Notes: generated by a model not told the origin, from the sequence alone. Shown: positions 35,658 through 44,601, numbered from the stretch's first letter. The stretch: 64,000 nt of DNA from Castellaniella sp. (GCF_034675845.1 NZ_JAUCCU010000002.1:725394-789393), one strand, 5' to 3'. Numbers and translations are program-made.

Positions 35658-36503
35658 ATGGATAAGAACCTTACTCTCGCGCTGATTGGCGGCGGCAATA
35701 TGGCCAATGCCCTGGCCAGTGGCCTGATCGGACGGCGTTGCGCGGCCGCCAATGTGCATGTCATCGACCCTGGTGATGACACCCGACTGCGCTGGGATGC
35801 CCTGGGCACCACCACGGCCAGCGCCCCCGACAAGCGCCTGGCCCAGTGCCATGTCTGGTTTTTTGCGGTCAAACCGCAAATCATGTCGCAAGTCGTGCAG
35901 CAGTGTCGTGCCTGGCTGCGCCCGGATACCCTGGTCATCAGCATTGCTGCTGGTATTCCGGGGCAGGCGATTGCCCGCTGGCTGGGGACGGCGGATGCAC
36001 CCTATGAGCGTATCGTGCGCTGTATGCCCAATACGCCCGCCCTGATTGCCAGCGGCATGACCGGCATGATGGCGTTGGATGCCGTCAGCACTGCTGACCG
36101 ATTGCTGGCCGAAGAGCTTTTACAAGCGGTGGGCGATATTCTGTGGGTACCCGATGATGCGGCCATCGATGCGGTGACAGCCGTTTCAGGCAGCGGTCCC
36201 GCCTATGTATTCCTGTTTCTCGAAGCCCTGATCGAAGCCGGTATCCATCAGGGCTTGTCGGCAGACCAGGCTCGACAGCTGGCCCTGACCACTTTTCATG
36301 GGGCCACCCAGCTGGCTTCCTTGTCACCGGACAGTCCCGCCGTGCTGCGCGAACGCGTCACCTCGAAAGGCGGCACGACTGCGGCTGCGCTCGAAGTCTT
36401 CCAGCGCCACGCGCTGAAATCCACCGTGGATCAGGCTGTAGCGGCAGCCACCCAGCGCGCGGCCCAACTGGCCAAACAGTATTCAGATCCCGTCGGCTCC
36501 TGA
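35658..36503 (+). CDS. proC: Pyrroline-5-carboxylate reductase
   Basis: 281 residues from the ATG at 35658 (MDKNLTLALIGGGNMANALA), with the NAD(P)-binding GGGNMA motif. The C-terminal domain shows the signature AVSGSGPAYVFLFLEAL and VTSKGGTTAAALEVF. ProC performs the last step of proline synthesis. It is divergent from ugpB across 237 bases. A weak A/T-rich-loop hairpin follows the stop. Confidence 0.95.
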   Translation: MDKNLTLALIGGGNMANALASGLIGRRCAAANVHVIDPGDDTRLRWDALGTTTASAPDKRLAQCHVWFFAVKPQIMSQVVQQCRAWLRPDTLVISIAAGIPGQAIARWLGTADAPYERIVRCMPNTPALIASGMTGMMALDAVSTADRLLAEELLQAVGDILWVPDDAAIDAVTAVSGSGPAYVFLFLEALIEAGIHQGLSADQARQLALTTFHGATQLASLSPDSPAVLRERVTSKGGTTAAALEVFQRHALKSTVDQAVAAATQRAAQLAKQYSDPVGS

Positions 36504-36508
36504 ATAAC

Positions 36509-36532
36509 CCTGAAATAATTAAAAATCAGGGA
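36509..36532 (+). terminator. Possible weak hairpin after proC
   Basis: CCCTGA ... TCAGGG, a 6-bp stem with a 12-base A/T-rich loop, 6 bases beyond the proC stop. There is no T-tract, so any termination would be weak. Confidence 0.35.
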
Positions 36533-36550
36533 TTAACCGTAGTGACACAA

Positions 36551-36616
36551 GGGGGCTAAGCCTGCAGAATACGCCTGCCGCTCAGGGCGGAAGCAAAAAT
36601 CAAGGCTTAGTGCCCC
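36551..36616 (+). ncRNA. Structured leader upstream of livJ
   Basis: GGGGGCTAAGCC (36551-36562) can pair with GGCTTAGTGCCCC (36604-36616), enclosing about 41 bases that contain a second small hairpin (near GCCTGCCGCTCAGGGC). The outer stem has about 12 pairs with one bulge. It begins about 50 bases after proC and ends 63 bases before the livJ ATG, so it would be in the livJ leader. It matches no riboswitch that I know. Function is not established. Confidence 0.45.
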
Positions 36617-36679
36617 TGGCTGTTTGATCCAATCAGGTTCATAACAAAGTCAGTGGCGCCTCTACCGGAGACATTACGA

Positions 36680-37798
36680 ATGAAGTTCAATCTGCGCATC
36701 ACCCCTGTCGTTCTGGCATTTGGCGCTTTGTCGCTGGCTGCTGGAGCCCACGCCGACACGCTGAAAATCGGTATCCCGCAACCGATGACAGGCCCCAATA
36801 CCCAATACGGCGATCAAATTCAGGCTGGCGCACTTACCGCCATTGATGCCATGAACGAAGCCGGCGGCATCAAGGGCATGAAAATCGAAGCCCTGCTGAT
36901 TGACGATGGCTGCGAACCCAAGCAGGCCGTCCCGGCCGCCAACCGCGTCGTGAACTCCGGCGCTAAATTCGCCGTCGCTCACGCATGCTCGGGCACCACG
37001 GTACCCGCCGTCAACGTTTACGAGCAAGAAGGCATCGTGGCCATTACTCCGGGCGCCACCTCGCCGCTGGTCACCGACACCATCAAGCCGCACTTTTTCT
37101 TCCGTACGATTGGTCGCGATGATCAACAGGGTCCGTTTGCAGCCGATTACATCGCAACACAGCTGAAGCCCCAAAAAGTCGCCATTCTGCACGACAAGCA
37201 AACCTATGGCTCTGGCGTTGCCACCCAGGTACAAAAAGCATTGCAGGATGCCAATGTCAACATCGCCATGTTCGAGGGCATTAACGTGGGTGACAGCGAT
37301 TATTCCGCTGTGATCTCCAAGCTTAAGGCACTGGGTCCCGACCTGATCTACTTTGGCGGCTATCACCCCGAACTCGGCCTGTTGCTGCGTCAGGCGCGTG
37401 AACAAGGCCTGGATACCCAGTTCATGGGTCCCGAGGGCGTCGCCAACAAGGATCTGTCCGCCATTGCCGGGCCGGCTGTTGATAAGCTGCTGGTTACCCT
37501 GCCGGCCGATTTCACCAAGCGCAAAGGCAACGAGCAAATCCTCGAAAACTTCAAGAAATTCAACCGCAGTCCGGATGGCGCTTTCACCATGACCGCCTAT
37601 GCCGCGATGCAGATTCTGGCCGACAGTATCAATGCCGTGGGCGCTGACCCCGAGAAGGTCGCCGACTACATGCACAAGACCAGCTTCGATACCAGTATCG
37701 GCAAAGTCGACTACGATGCAAAGGGTGACTTGAAGCACTTTGAATTTGCCGTATTCAAGTGGGATGCTGACGGCAACATGACCCAGATCCAACCCTAA
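36680..37798 (+). CDS. livJ: Branched-chain amino acid ABC transporter binding protein LivJ
   Basis: 372 residues from the ATG at 36680 (MKFNLRITPVVLAFGALSLA), with a clear signal peptide ending AHA; the earlier in-frame start is outside any ribosome site. LivJ family features: DTLKIGIPQPMTGPNTQYGD, LIDDGCEPKQ and HACSGTTVPA. First gene of livJ-H-M-G-F. A terminator-like hairpin separates it from livH, which would let the binding protein be made in excess over the membrane parts. Confidence 0.94.
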   Translation: MKFNLRITPVVLAFGALSLAAGAHADTLKIGIPQPMTGPNTQYGDQIQAGALTAIDAMNEAGGIKGMKIEALLIDDGCEPKQAVPAANRVVNSGAKFAVAHACSGTTVPAVNVYEQEGIVAITPGATSPLVTDTIKPHFFFRTIGRDDQQGPFAADYIATQLKPQKVAILHDKQTYGSGVATQVQKALQDANVNIAMFEGINVGDSDYSAVISKLKALGPDLIYFGGYHPELGLLLRQAREQGLDTQFMGPEGVANKDLSAIAGPAVDKLLVTLPADFTKRKGNEQILENFKKFNRSPDGAFTMTAYAAMQILADSINAVGADPEKVADYMHKTSFDTSIGKVDYDAKGDLKHFEFAVFKWDADGNMTQIQP

Positions 37799-37840
37799 AG
37801 GGTTCGGCAGGCCCTGGCGTTTTGTCGGGGCCATTTTCCT

Positions 37841-37869
37841 GGCCGGGCTGTTCAGCTCGGCCGATTTTT
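37841..37869 (+). terminator. Intra-operon terminator/attenuator between livJ and livH
   Basis: GGCCGGGCT-GTTC-AGCTCGGCC (one G-U pair) followed by GATTTTT, ending 17 bases before the livH ATG. A stem plus T-tract inside the operon suggests partial termination after livJ. Confidence 0.7.
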
Positions 37870-37886
37870 AGAAGACCCCTGCCATT

Positions 37887-38816
37887 ATGTCTGACTTGCT
37901 TCCTCTATTGACGCAACAGCTGTTCAACGGCTTGTCGCTGGGTGCGATTTACGCCCTGATTGCGATTGGCTACACCATGGTTTATGGCATCATCGGCATG
38001 ATCAATTTCGCCCATGGCGAGATTTACATGATTGGTGCGTATGTCGGCCTGGTCACTTTATCCGCCATCGGCGTCGGTAGCGGTTTGCCGCTGCCCGTCA
38101 TGGTGCTGGCGATGCTGATCGTCGCTGTGCTGGTCACTGCCGTATACGGCTATGCTGTCGAAAAGGTGGCCTATGCCCCCTTGCGCAACAGCCCTCGGCT
38201 GGTGCCCCTGATCTCCGCCATCGGGATGTCGATCTTTCTGCAGAACTGGGTGGCCACCGGGCAGGGCGCCCGGGACATGGCGGTTCCCGCCTTGATCAGC
38301 GGCTCGTTCGAATTCACAATTGGCACCAGTGATTTTTCCGTCACGGCACCATATTCCCGCATCTTGATCATCCTGGTGACTGTGTTGATGATGGTGGGGC
38401 TGACCCTGTTCATCAAATACTCTCGCACTGGTCAGGCCTCCCGTGCCTGCTCACAGGATCTGGGCATGGCGAACCTGCTGGGGATTGATACCAGCCGGAT
38501 CATTTCATTTACCTTTGTTGTCGGCGCCATGCTGGCAGCCGTGGGCGGGGTGCTGATCGCATTGGCTATCGGCAAGCTCAACCCCTTCATCGGCTTCATC
38601 GCCGGCATCAAGGCCTTTACCGCCGCAGTGCTGGGCGGCATCGGCAGTATTCCAGGTGCCATGTTGGGCGGGGTGTTGCTGGGCTTGGCCGAGACTTTCG
38701 CCGCCGCCTTTATTTCATCGCAGTACAAGGACATTGTTGCCTTCTTGCTGCTCGTCTTCATCCTGATGTTCCGTCCTACGGGGCTGTTGGGTAAACCCGA
38801 GGTCGAAAAGGTCTGA
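37887..38816 (+). CDS. livH: Branched-chain amino acid ABC transporter permease LivH
   Basis: 309 residues, eight or so hydrophobic segments. It has the LivH family start (QQLFNGLSLGAIYALIAIGY, then TMVYGIIGMINFAHGEIYM) and the coupling loop SRACSQDLGMANLLGIDT. It pairs with LivM to form the channel. Stop is 2 bases before livM. Confidence 0.95.
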   Translation: MSDLLPLLTQQLFNGLSLGAIYALIAIGYTMVYGIIGMINFAHGEIYMIGAYVGLVTLSAIGVGSGLPLPVMVLAMLIVAVLVTAVYGYAVEKVAYAPLRNSPRLVPLISAIGMSIFLQNWVATGQGARDMAVPALISGSFEFTIGTSDFSVTAPYSRILIILVTVLMMVGLTLFIKYSRTGQASRACSQDLGMANLLGIDTSRIISFTFVVGAMLAAVGGVLIALAIGKLNPFIGFIAGIKAFTAAVLGGIGSIPGAMLGGVLLGLAETFAAAFISSQYKDIVAFLLLVFILMFRPTGLLGKPEVEKV

Positions 38817-38818
38817 TA

Positions 38819-40042
38819 ATGCAGAACCTGAAAAATTCCCTGATTGCCGCCATCATGGCCGGCGTCATCATCGCGCCTGTCTATGGCCTGCAGATTCTGC
38901 GCAAAGGCCAGGAAACCTATCTACAGCCTGAATGGTCCATGATCATCGGTGGCATGGTGCTGGTGTTTGTCGTGCAGATGCTGCGGCCTCTGTGGCTTAA
39001 CCGCAAAAAAAGCACCACGCCGCGCTTCACCATGCCTGCGCTCACCGACAAGGTTAGGCACAACGCCATTATGGTGCTGGTGCTGTTTGCCATTGTCTGG
39101 CCATTTTTCAGTGGCCGCGCCCAGGTTGATATTGCCACTCTGGTCCTGATCTACGTCATGTTGGGGCTTGGGCTGAATATCGTGGTGGGCTTTGCCGGGC
39201 TGCTGGACTTGGGTTTCGTGGGCTTTTATGCCACCGGCGCCTACACCTATGCCTTGCTGTATCACTGGGCAGGCTGGGGCTTCTGGGAAGCCCTTCCGTT
39301 TGCCGGCCTGGTATCCGCCTTATTTGGCTTTGTGCTGGGTTTCCCCGTGCTGCGCCTCAGGGGTGACTATCTCGCCATCGTCACGTTGGGCTTTGGTGAA
39401 ATCATTCGCCTGATGCTGATCAATCTGTATGGCCTGACTGGTGGACCCGATGGCATTTCCGGCATCCCAAAACCATCCTTTTTCGGCTACCAGATGGTTC
39501 GCCGCACTACCGATGGCAGCCAGACTTTCCACGAAATGATGGGCTGGACTTTCAACAGTCAGGATGTAGTCACCTACCTGTATTTGATGGCCCTGGTGCT
39601 GGTGTTGATTACCTTGTATTTCACCAGTCGTTTGATCCGCATGCCCATCGGGCGCGCCTGGGAGGCCCTCAGAGAAGACGAGATCGCCTGCCGTTCGCTG
39701 GGACTCAATCCGCGCAACATCAAGCTTTCCGCCTTTACCATGGGCGCTATGTTTGCCGGTTTTGGCGGGGCTTTCTTTGCTGCTCGCCAGGGGCTGGTCA
39801 ATCCAGAATCCTTCACTTTCATCGAATCCGCACTGATTCTGGCCATTGTGGTGCTGGGCGGCATGGGCTCTCAGCTGGGGGTCATCCTGGCCGCCGTGCT
39901 GCTGACCGTGGTGCCCGAAATCGCCCGCGAGTTCGCTGAATATCGCATGCTGATTTTTGGTCTGGTGATGGTGGTGATGATGGTGTGGCGCCCGCAGGGC
40001 CTGCTGCCGGTAAAACGCCCACAAGTGGAATTGGAATCATGA
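38819..40042 (+). CDS. livM: Branched-chain amino acid ABC transporter permease LivM
   Basis: 407 residues. The N-terminus has extra hydrophobic segments before the conserved core (IYVMLGLGLNIVVGFAGLLD, then LGFVGFYATGAYTYA), and the loop AWEALREDEIACRSLGLN contacts the ATPases. The last four bases overlap livG. Confidence 0.95.
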   Translation: MQNLKNSLIAAIMAGVIIAPVYGLQILRKGQETYLQPEWSMIIGGMVLVFVVQMLRPLWLNRKKSTTPRFTMPALTDKVRHNAIMVLVLFAIVWPFFSGRAQVDIATLVLIYVMLGLGLNIVVGFAGLLDLGFVGFYATGAYTYALLYHWAGWGFWEALPFAGLVSALFGFVLGFPVLRLRGDYLAIVTLGFGEIIRLMLINLYGLTGGPDGISGIPKPSFFGYQMVRRTTDGSQTFHEMMGWTFNSQDVVTYLYLMALVLVLITLYFTSRLIRMPIGRAWEALREDEIACRSLGLNPRNIKLSAFTMGAMFAGFGGAFFAARQGLVNPESFTFIESALILAIVVLGGMGSQLGVILAAVLLTVVPEIAREFAEYRMLIFGLVMVVMMVWRPQGLLPVKRPQVELES

Positions 40043-40803
40043 GTGAATCTTTGTTGAAAGTCAGTGGGCTGACCATGCGGTTCGGTGGCCTGCTGGCGGT
40101 GGACCAGGTCGAATTCGATGTCCGCAAAAACGAGGTCTTTGCCATCATTGGCCCCAATGGGGCAGGCAAGACCACTGTGTTTAACTGCATCGGGGGGTTT
40201 TACAAACCCTCCAGCGGCGATATTTCCATGGATGGCAAGCCCATCGGCGGCTTGCCCAGTCATAAGGTTGCGCGCCACGGGCTGGTGCGTACCTTCCAGA
40301 ACGTGCGCCTGTTCAAAAACCTGACAGTCCTGGAAAATCTGCTGGTTGCCCAGCACACCTTGATGGAAACCGGGCTGTTGCAGGGCATCCTGAAATTGCC
40401 GTCTTTCCGCCACTCCGAGGCCGATGCTAAAAAACGCGCTGTCGAATGGCTGGATTTCATGGATATCCGCCAATATGCAAACCGCGAGGCCGGCAATCTG
40501 GCCTACGGCCACCAACGGCGCCTGGAAATCGCCCGCTGCATGATCACCCAGCCCCGCCTGTTGATGCTGGACGAGCCTGCTGCCGGTCTCAATCCTCAGG
40601 AAAAACGCGATCTCTCCGCCCTGATCGACCAGTTGCGCCGGGAATACGGCGTCGCCGTGCTGTTGATCGAGCACGACATGAGTCTCATCATGGGGGTATC
40701 GGATCGCATTCTGGTCATGGAACACGGCAAGCCCATCATGACGGGCTTACCCGATGAGGTCCGCACGGACCCTCGCGTCATCAAAGCTTATCTGGGGGAA
40801 TAA
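40039..40803 (+). CDS. livG: Branched-chain amino acid ABC transporter ATPase LivG
   Basis: 254 residues from the ATG at 40039, which overlaps livM by 4 bases. Walker A GPNGAGKTT, the LivG-type signature LAYGHQRRLEIARCM and Walker B LLMLDEPAAGLNPQE. The C-terminal extension typical of LivG (ending RVIKAYLGE) is present. Confidence 0.95.
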   Translation: MSESLLKVSGLTMRFGGLLAVDQVEFDVRKNEVFAIIGPNGAGKTTVFNCIGGFYKPSSGDISMDGKPIGGLPSHKVARHGLVRTFQNVRLFKNLTVLENLLVAQHTLMETGLLQGILKLPSFRHSEADAKKRAVEWLDFMDIRQYANREAGNLAYGHQRRLEIARCMITQPRLLMLDEPAAGLNPQEKRDLSALIDQLRREYGVAVLLIEHDMSLIMGVSDRILVMEHGKPIMTGLPDEVRTDPRVIKAYLGE

Positions 40804-40805
40804 CC

Positions 40806-41507
40806 GTGCTCAAACTGGAAAACGTCAGCACCTTTTATGGTGCCATCCAGGCTCTCAACGATGTCTCGGTCGAGGTCAACCAGGGCGAGATCGTCACCCT
40901 GATCGGTGCCAATGGCGCGGGCAAGACCACCTTGCTGATGACGGTCTGCGGCAACCCCCGGGCACGTTCCGGGCGCATCAGCTTTCTGGGCCAGGATATC
41001 ACCGAGCAGCCCACGCATACAGTGATGCAGCGTGGCATTGCCATCTCTCCCGAGGGTCGGCGCGTATTTCCCGACCTGACTGTGGCAGAAAATCTGAACA
41101 TGGGCGCTTTCTTTCTGGACAAGATCCAGACCGAAGAAAGCATGGACCATGTCTACGATCTGTTTCCCCGCCTGAAAGAACGCTCCAACCAGCGGGCTGG
41201 CACGATGTCGGGTGGTGAACAGCAGATGCTGGCCATTGGCCGCGCCCTGATGACGCGTCCCAAGCTTCTGCTGCTGGATGAGCCGACCTTGGGGCTGGCG
41301 CCGCTGATCATTGCACAGATCTTCGACATCATCCGCACCATCCGGGACGAAGGCGTCACGGTGTTTCTGGTCGAACAGAACGCCAATAAGGCGCTGCAGG
41401 TGGCTGACCGCGGCTACGTGCTGGAAACCGGCAAGGTCGTCTTGGCGGATACCGGCGCAAACCTGCTGGTCAACGATGAGGTCCGCAAGGCCTATCTAGG
41501 GGCCTGA
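40806..41507 (+). CDS. livF: Branched-chain amino acid ABC transporter ATPase LivF
   Basis: 233 residues starting at a GTG (40806), 2 bases after the livG stop. Walker A GANGAGKTT, signature MSGGEQQMLAIGRALM and Walker B LLLLDEPTLGLAPLI. Last gene of the liv operon, followed by a strong terminator. Confidence 0.95.
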   Translation: MLKLENVSTFYGAIQALNDVSVEVNQGEIVTLIGANGAGKTTLLMTVCGNPRARSGRISFLGQDITEQPTHTVMQRGIAISPEGRRVFPDLTVAENLNMGAFFLDKIQTEESMDHVYDLFPRLKERSNQRAGTMSGGEQQMLAIGRALMTRPKLLLLDEPTLGLAPLIIAQIFDIIRTIRDEGVTVFLVEQNANKALQVADRGYVLETGKVVLADTGANLLVNDEVRKAYLGA

Positions 41508-41518
41508 TTGTTTCGTGT

Positions 41519-41554
41519 AAAAAAACAGCCCGGCTAAGGCTGGGCTGTTTTTTT
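41519..41554. terminator. Intrinsic terminator after livF
   Basis: AAAAAAACAGCCC (41519-41531) pairs with GGGCTGTTTTTTT (41542-41554) around GGCTAAGGCT. It starts 11 bases beyond the livF stop and can act in both directions. Confidence 0.92.
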
Positions 41555-41770
41555 GCCTGCAGGCAGCTCCGATTGATCTGTACACAAGACAGCCCATTGG
41601 GGCTGTCTTGTCAGGGGACTCAGCCCACGTCGCTGCCTGCAGGCAGCTCCGATTGATCTGTACACAAGACAGCCCATTGGGGCTGTCTTGTCAGGGGACT
41701 CAGCCCACGTCGCTGCCTGCAGGCAGCTCCGATTGATCTGTACACAAGACAGCCCATTAGGGCTGTCTTG
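41555..41770. repeat. 80-bp tandem repeat, 2.7 copies, each with a terminator-like hairpin
   Basis: Unit starts at 41555, 41635 and 41715. The first two units read identically; the third is cut after 56 bases and has one G-to-A change in the hairpin loop. Each unit has a GCCTGCAGGC palindrome and the hairpin CAAGACAGCCC-ATTG-GGGCTGTCTTG. The last hairpin abuts the gst stop (41773), so the ancestral element was probably the gst terminator, duplicated between two convergent genes. Confidence 0.9.
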
Positions 41771-41772
41771 AG

Positions 41773-42384
41773 TCAGATCAATCCCTGTGATTTCAGGGCG
41801 GCTTGGACGCCGGGGTCGGCTTGCATGCGCTGTTGGAACTTACGTAGGTTTTCCAGGCCGGGCAGGGCGATTTGTTTGGCGTCGGCCCACATCAGCAGCA
41901 CGAATAAATAGGGGTCTGCCACTGAACGCTGGCCGGTCAGCCAGTCGCGGCCATTGAGGCGGTCATTGACAATCGAGAACATGCTTTTCAGCTTATCGCT
42001 GGCCTTGGCGGTCAGGACTTTGGCCATGGCTTCGTCGCCGCCGCTGAAGTAAGGCGCCCCAAACACCAGACCAAAGGTGCGGTGGATGTCCGAGTTGCAA
42101 AAACTGAGCCAGCGCCGGGTTTCGGCTCGCGCCTGAGGCGTGTCACCAATCAGCGGGACATTGGGGTTGAGTTCGGCCAGATAGTCCAGGATGGCGGCGC
42201 TTTGGGTCAGGACGAAATCCCCGTCTACCAGGGTAGGTACGGCGCCACTGGGATTCAACTTCAAGTAGGCAGGTTCTTTGGTTTGTTCGGGCGTGAGGCG
42301 CTCGGTTTCATAGGGTTTGCCGATCCACTCGAGGACAATATGGGTGACCAGCGGGCAGGCGCCCGGAAAATAATAGAGTTTCAT
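41773..42384 (-). CDS. Glutathione S-transferase
   Basis: 203 residues from the ATG at 42384 (MKLYYFPGACPLVTHIVLEW). The N-terminal thioredoxin fold has PGACPL, the catalytic-loop region of the bacterial beta class, and the cis-Pro segment GAVPTLVDGDFVLTQSAAIL. The C-terminal helical domain includes DWLTGQRSVADPYLFV (the N-capping box). Conjugates glutathione or acts on peroxides or aromatic substrates; no specific substrate is shown by context. Confidence 0.9.
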   Translation of the reverse strand: MKLYYFPGACPLVTHIVLEWIGKPYETERLTPEQTKEPAYLKLNPSGAVPTLVDGDFVLTQSAAILDYLAELNPNVPLIGDTPQARAETRRWLSFCNSDIHRTFGLVFGAPYFSGGDEAMAKVLTAKASDKLKSMFSIVNDRLNGRDWLTGQRSVADPYLFVLLMWADAKQIALPGLENLRKFQQRMQADPGVQAALKSQGLI

Positions 42385-42511
42385 GAGATTCCCGCAAAAG
42401 GTTCGATGCTCAGAGCATGTTATACCACCGGCACATGGGCAGAACATGCCGATAGAGTAGAGTAGACTAGGGTTTCCCTGAATAACTCATATTCACTGAA
42501 AGGCTGCTCTT

Positions 42512-43486
42512 ATGAACCCTTTGCGCATTGTCTTTCTGGATCGTGACACTTTGCCTGCATCGGTGGAAATACCAGCCCCCGATGTGCCGCACGAGTGGGT
42601 GTCGCATGCCCGCACCACCGCCGACGAGGTTGTGCCACGCATTCATGATGCCGATATTGTCGTCACCAACAAGGTCGTGCTGACAGCGGCCATGCTGCAG
42701 CAAGCACCGCGCCTGCGCATGATTGCGCTGGCCGCCACCGGCACCGACAACATTGACCTGCAGGCATGTAACCGTCGGAACATTATTGTGTCCAATGTGC
42801 GCGACTATGCAGTGCACACTGTGCCCGAACACACTTTTGCCCTGATCTTGGCACTGCGCCGCAACCTATTGGCTTATCGTCAGTCGGTGCAGGATGGCCG
42901 CTGGCAACATAGCGGCCAATTCTGCTACTTTGACTTCCCGATTCGCGATCTGGCTGGTTCCACCCTGGGCATTATCGGCCGTGGGGCGCTGGGCGAAGCC
43001 GTGGCTGAAATCGCCCGGGCTTTTGACATGCGCGTGCAGTTTGCCGCCCGCCGCGATGAAGGCTCGCCCGCCGAGGACTATTCATCATTTACGCACGTGC
43101 TGCGCAACAGCGACGTCATCAGCCTGCATTGTCCGCTGAATGACCAAACCCGGGGCATGATTGGCGCCGATGAGTTTTCCCTGATGGAACGCCAACCCTT
43201 GCTGATCAATACCGCCCGGGGCGGCTTAGTGGATGAATTCGCCCTCGAGGCCGCGCTGAAGACCGGCCAGATCAGTGGAGCGGGGTTTGATGTCACCACC
43301 CAGGAACCCCCCATGCCGGACCATCCGTTGATGAAATTACTGAGCTACCCGAATTTCATCCTGACCCCGCATGTGGCGTGGGCCAGCCAGGAAGCCATCA
43401 GCGCCATGGCCCGACAGGTCTGCGATAACATCGAGGCCTTTTGTCGCGATATGCCACGCAATGTTGTGGCGGGTTTTCATGGCTGA
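42512..43486 (+). CDS. D-2-hydroxyacid dehydrogenase (glycerate dehydrogenase/HprA type)
   Basis: 324 residues. The Rossmann NAD site is GIIGRGALGEAVAEIA, the catalytic Arg is in LINTARGGLVDE, Glu in the GFDVTTQEPP region and His in LTPHVAWAS. The family reduces hydroxypyruvate or oxidises D-glycerate. Its end overlaps the epd gene by 8 bases. As Epd makes erythronate-4-phosphate, the substrate of PdxB (a member of the same superfamily), a role in pyridoxal phosphate synthesis is possible but unproven. Confidence 0.85.
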   Translation: MNPLRIVFLDRDTLPASVEIPAPDVPHEWVSHARTTADEVVPRIHDADIVVTNKVVLTAAMLQQAPRLRMIALAATGTDNIDLQACNRRNIIVSNVRDYAVHTVPEHTFALILALRRNLLAYRQSVQDGRWQHSGQFCYFDFPIRDLAGSTLGIIGRGALGEAVAEIARAFDMRVQFAARRDEGSPAEDYSSFTHVLRNSDVISLHCPLNDQTRGMIGADEFSLMERQPLLINTARGGLVDEFALEAALKTGQISGAGFDVTTQEPPMPDHPLMKLLSYPNFILTPHVAWASQEAISAMARQVCDNIEAFCRDMPRNVVAGFHG

Positions 43487-44525
43487 TATGTCCCAGCCCT
43501 TACGTATTGCCATCAATGGTTATGGCCGCATCGGGCGCTGCTTTTTGCGCGCCCTGATCGAGTCCCCGCATCATCAAAGCATTCAGGTCGTGGCCATCAA
43601 CGAGCCCGCTGACCTGGAATCCATGGCCTACCTGACGCATTTTGATTCTACCCATGGGGTGTTTCCTGCAGCGGTAGAGTCCCATGACAACGGTCTGCAG
43701 ATTGCGGGCCGGGATATCCAGGTATTTCATGCCCGCACACCCGCCCAGGTTCCCTGGAAAGCCCTGAAGCTGGATTTATTGCTGGAATGTTCCGGTGCCT
43801 ATGGCAGCCGCCGTGATCTGCAGGGTTTTCTGGATGCGGGCTGCCCCCGTTTGCTGGTGTCCAACCCGGGCCACGGCGCAGCGGACGTGGACTGCACCAT
43901 CGTGTATGGCGTCAATGAATCCGTCCTGCAACCGGATCAGACCATCGTGTCTGCGGCATCCTGCACCACGAATGCCGTGGTGCCGGTACTGCATGTGCTG
44001 GATCAGCACCTGGGGGTCCAGAGTGCTTATCTGACGACGCTGCATTCGGTGATGAACGATCAGCCCATGATCGACGGTTATCACCACTCGGACTTGCGGC
44101 GCACACGCTCTGCCATGCAATCCATCGTTCCGGTCACGACAGGCCTGGCCCAGGGGGTGGAAAGATTATTGCCCCAGTTAGCTGGCAGAATCCAGGCCAA
44201 GGCCATCCGGGTGCCCATTCTGAATGTCTCGGCCATTGATTTATCCGTCAACCTGAATACGGCCACCTCGGTCGAGGCCCTGAATGCCTTGCTGGAAGAC
44301 GCCGCCCGGGCACACCCCGGGCTGCTGGCCTGTACCCGTCAGCCGCATGCCTCTATCGACTTCAACCATAACCCCCATTCTGCCGTGGTGGATCTCGGGC
44401 AAACGCGGGTGAATCATGGCAGCTTCATCAACCTGCTGCTGTGGTTTGACAACGAATGGGGATTTGCCAATCGCATGCTGGACATTACCCGAACCTGGGC
44501 TGCGCTGCTGGCGCGTGCTGCCTGA
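43479..44525 (+). CDS. epd: Erythrose-4-phosphate dehydrogenase (GapA family)
   Basis: 348 residues from the ATG at 43479 (a second ATG at 43488 is also plausible). NAD site INGYGRIGRCFLRAL, catalytic Cys in SAASCTTNAVVP. The stretch LHSVMNDQPMIDGYHHSDLR, then RTRSAMQSIVPVTTGLA, and VDFNH-like IDFNHNPHSAVVD resemble E. coli Epd rather than GapA. The enzyme opens the DXP-dependent route to pyridoxal phosphate. Family members overlap in activity, so a glyceraldehyde-3-phosphate role cannot be excluded. Confidence 0.75.
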   Translation: MADMSQPLRIAINGYGRIGRCFLRALIESPHHQSIQVVAINEPADLESMAYLTHFDSTHGVFPAAVESHDNGLQIAGRDIQVFHARTPAQVPWKALKLDLLLECSGAYGSRRDLQGFLDAGCPRLLVSNPGHGAADVDCTIVYGVNESVLQPDQTIVSAASCTTNAVVPVLHVLDQHLGVQSAYLTTLHSVMNDQPMIDGYHHSDLRRTRSAMQSIVPVTTGLAQGVERLLPQLAGRIQAKAIRVPILNVSAIDLSVNLNTATSVEALNALLEDAARAHPGLLACTRQPHASIDFNHNPHSAVVDLGQTRVNHGSFINLLLWFDNEWGFANRMLDITRTWAALLARAA

Positions 44526-44601
44526 TTGGGTATCGCCATATCGCGTTATATTCAAGCCAATTTTTTTCACTTCAATCGAAACGATACAGGAGTTTTTCAC
44601 C

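Noticed and set aside
36674..37834. 386-codon minus-strand frame
   Set aside because: Antisense to livJ, which has a signal peptide and conserved LivJ motifs.
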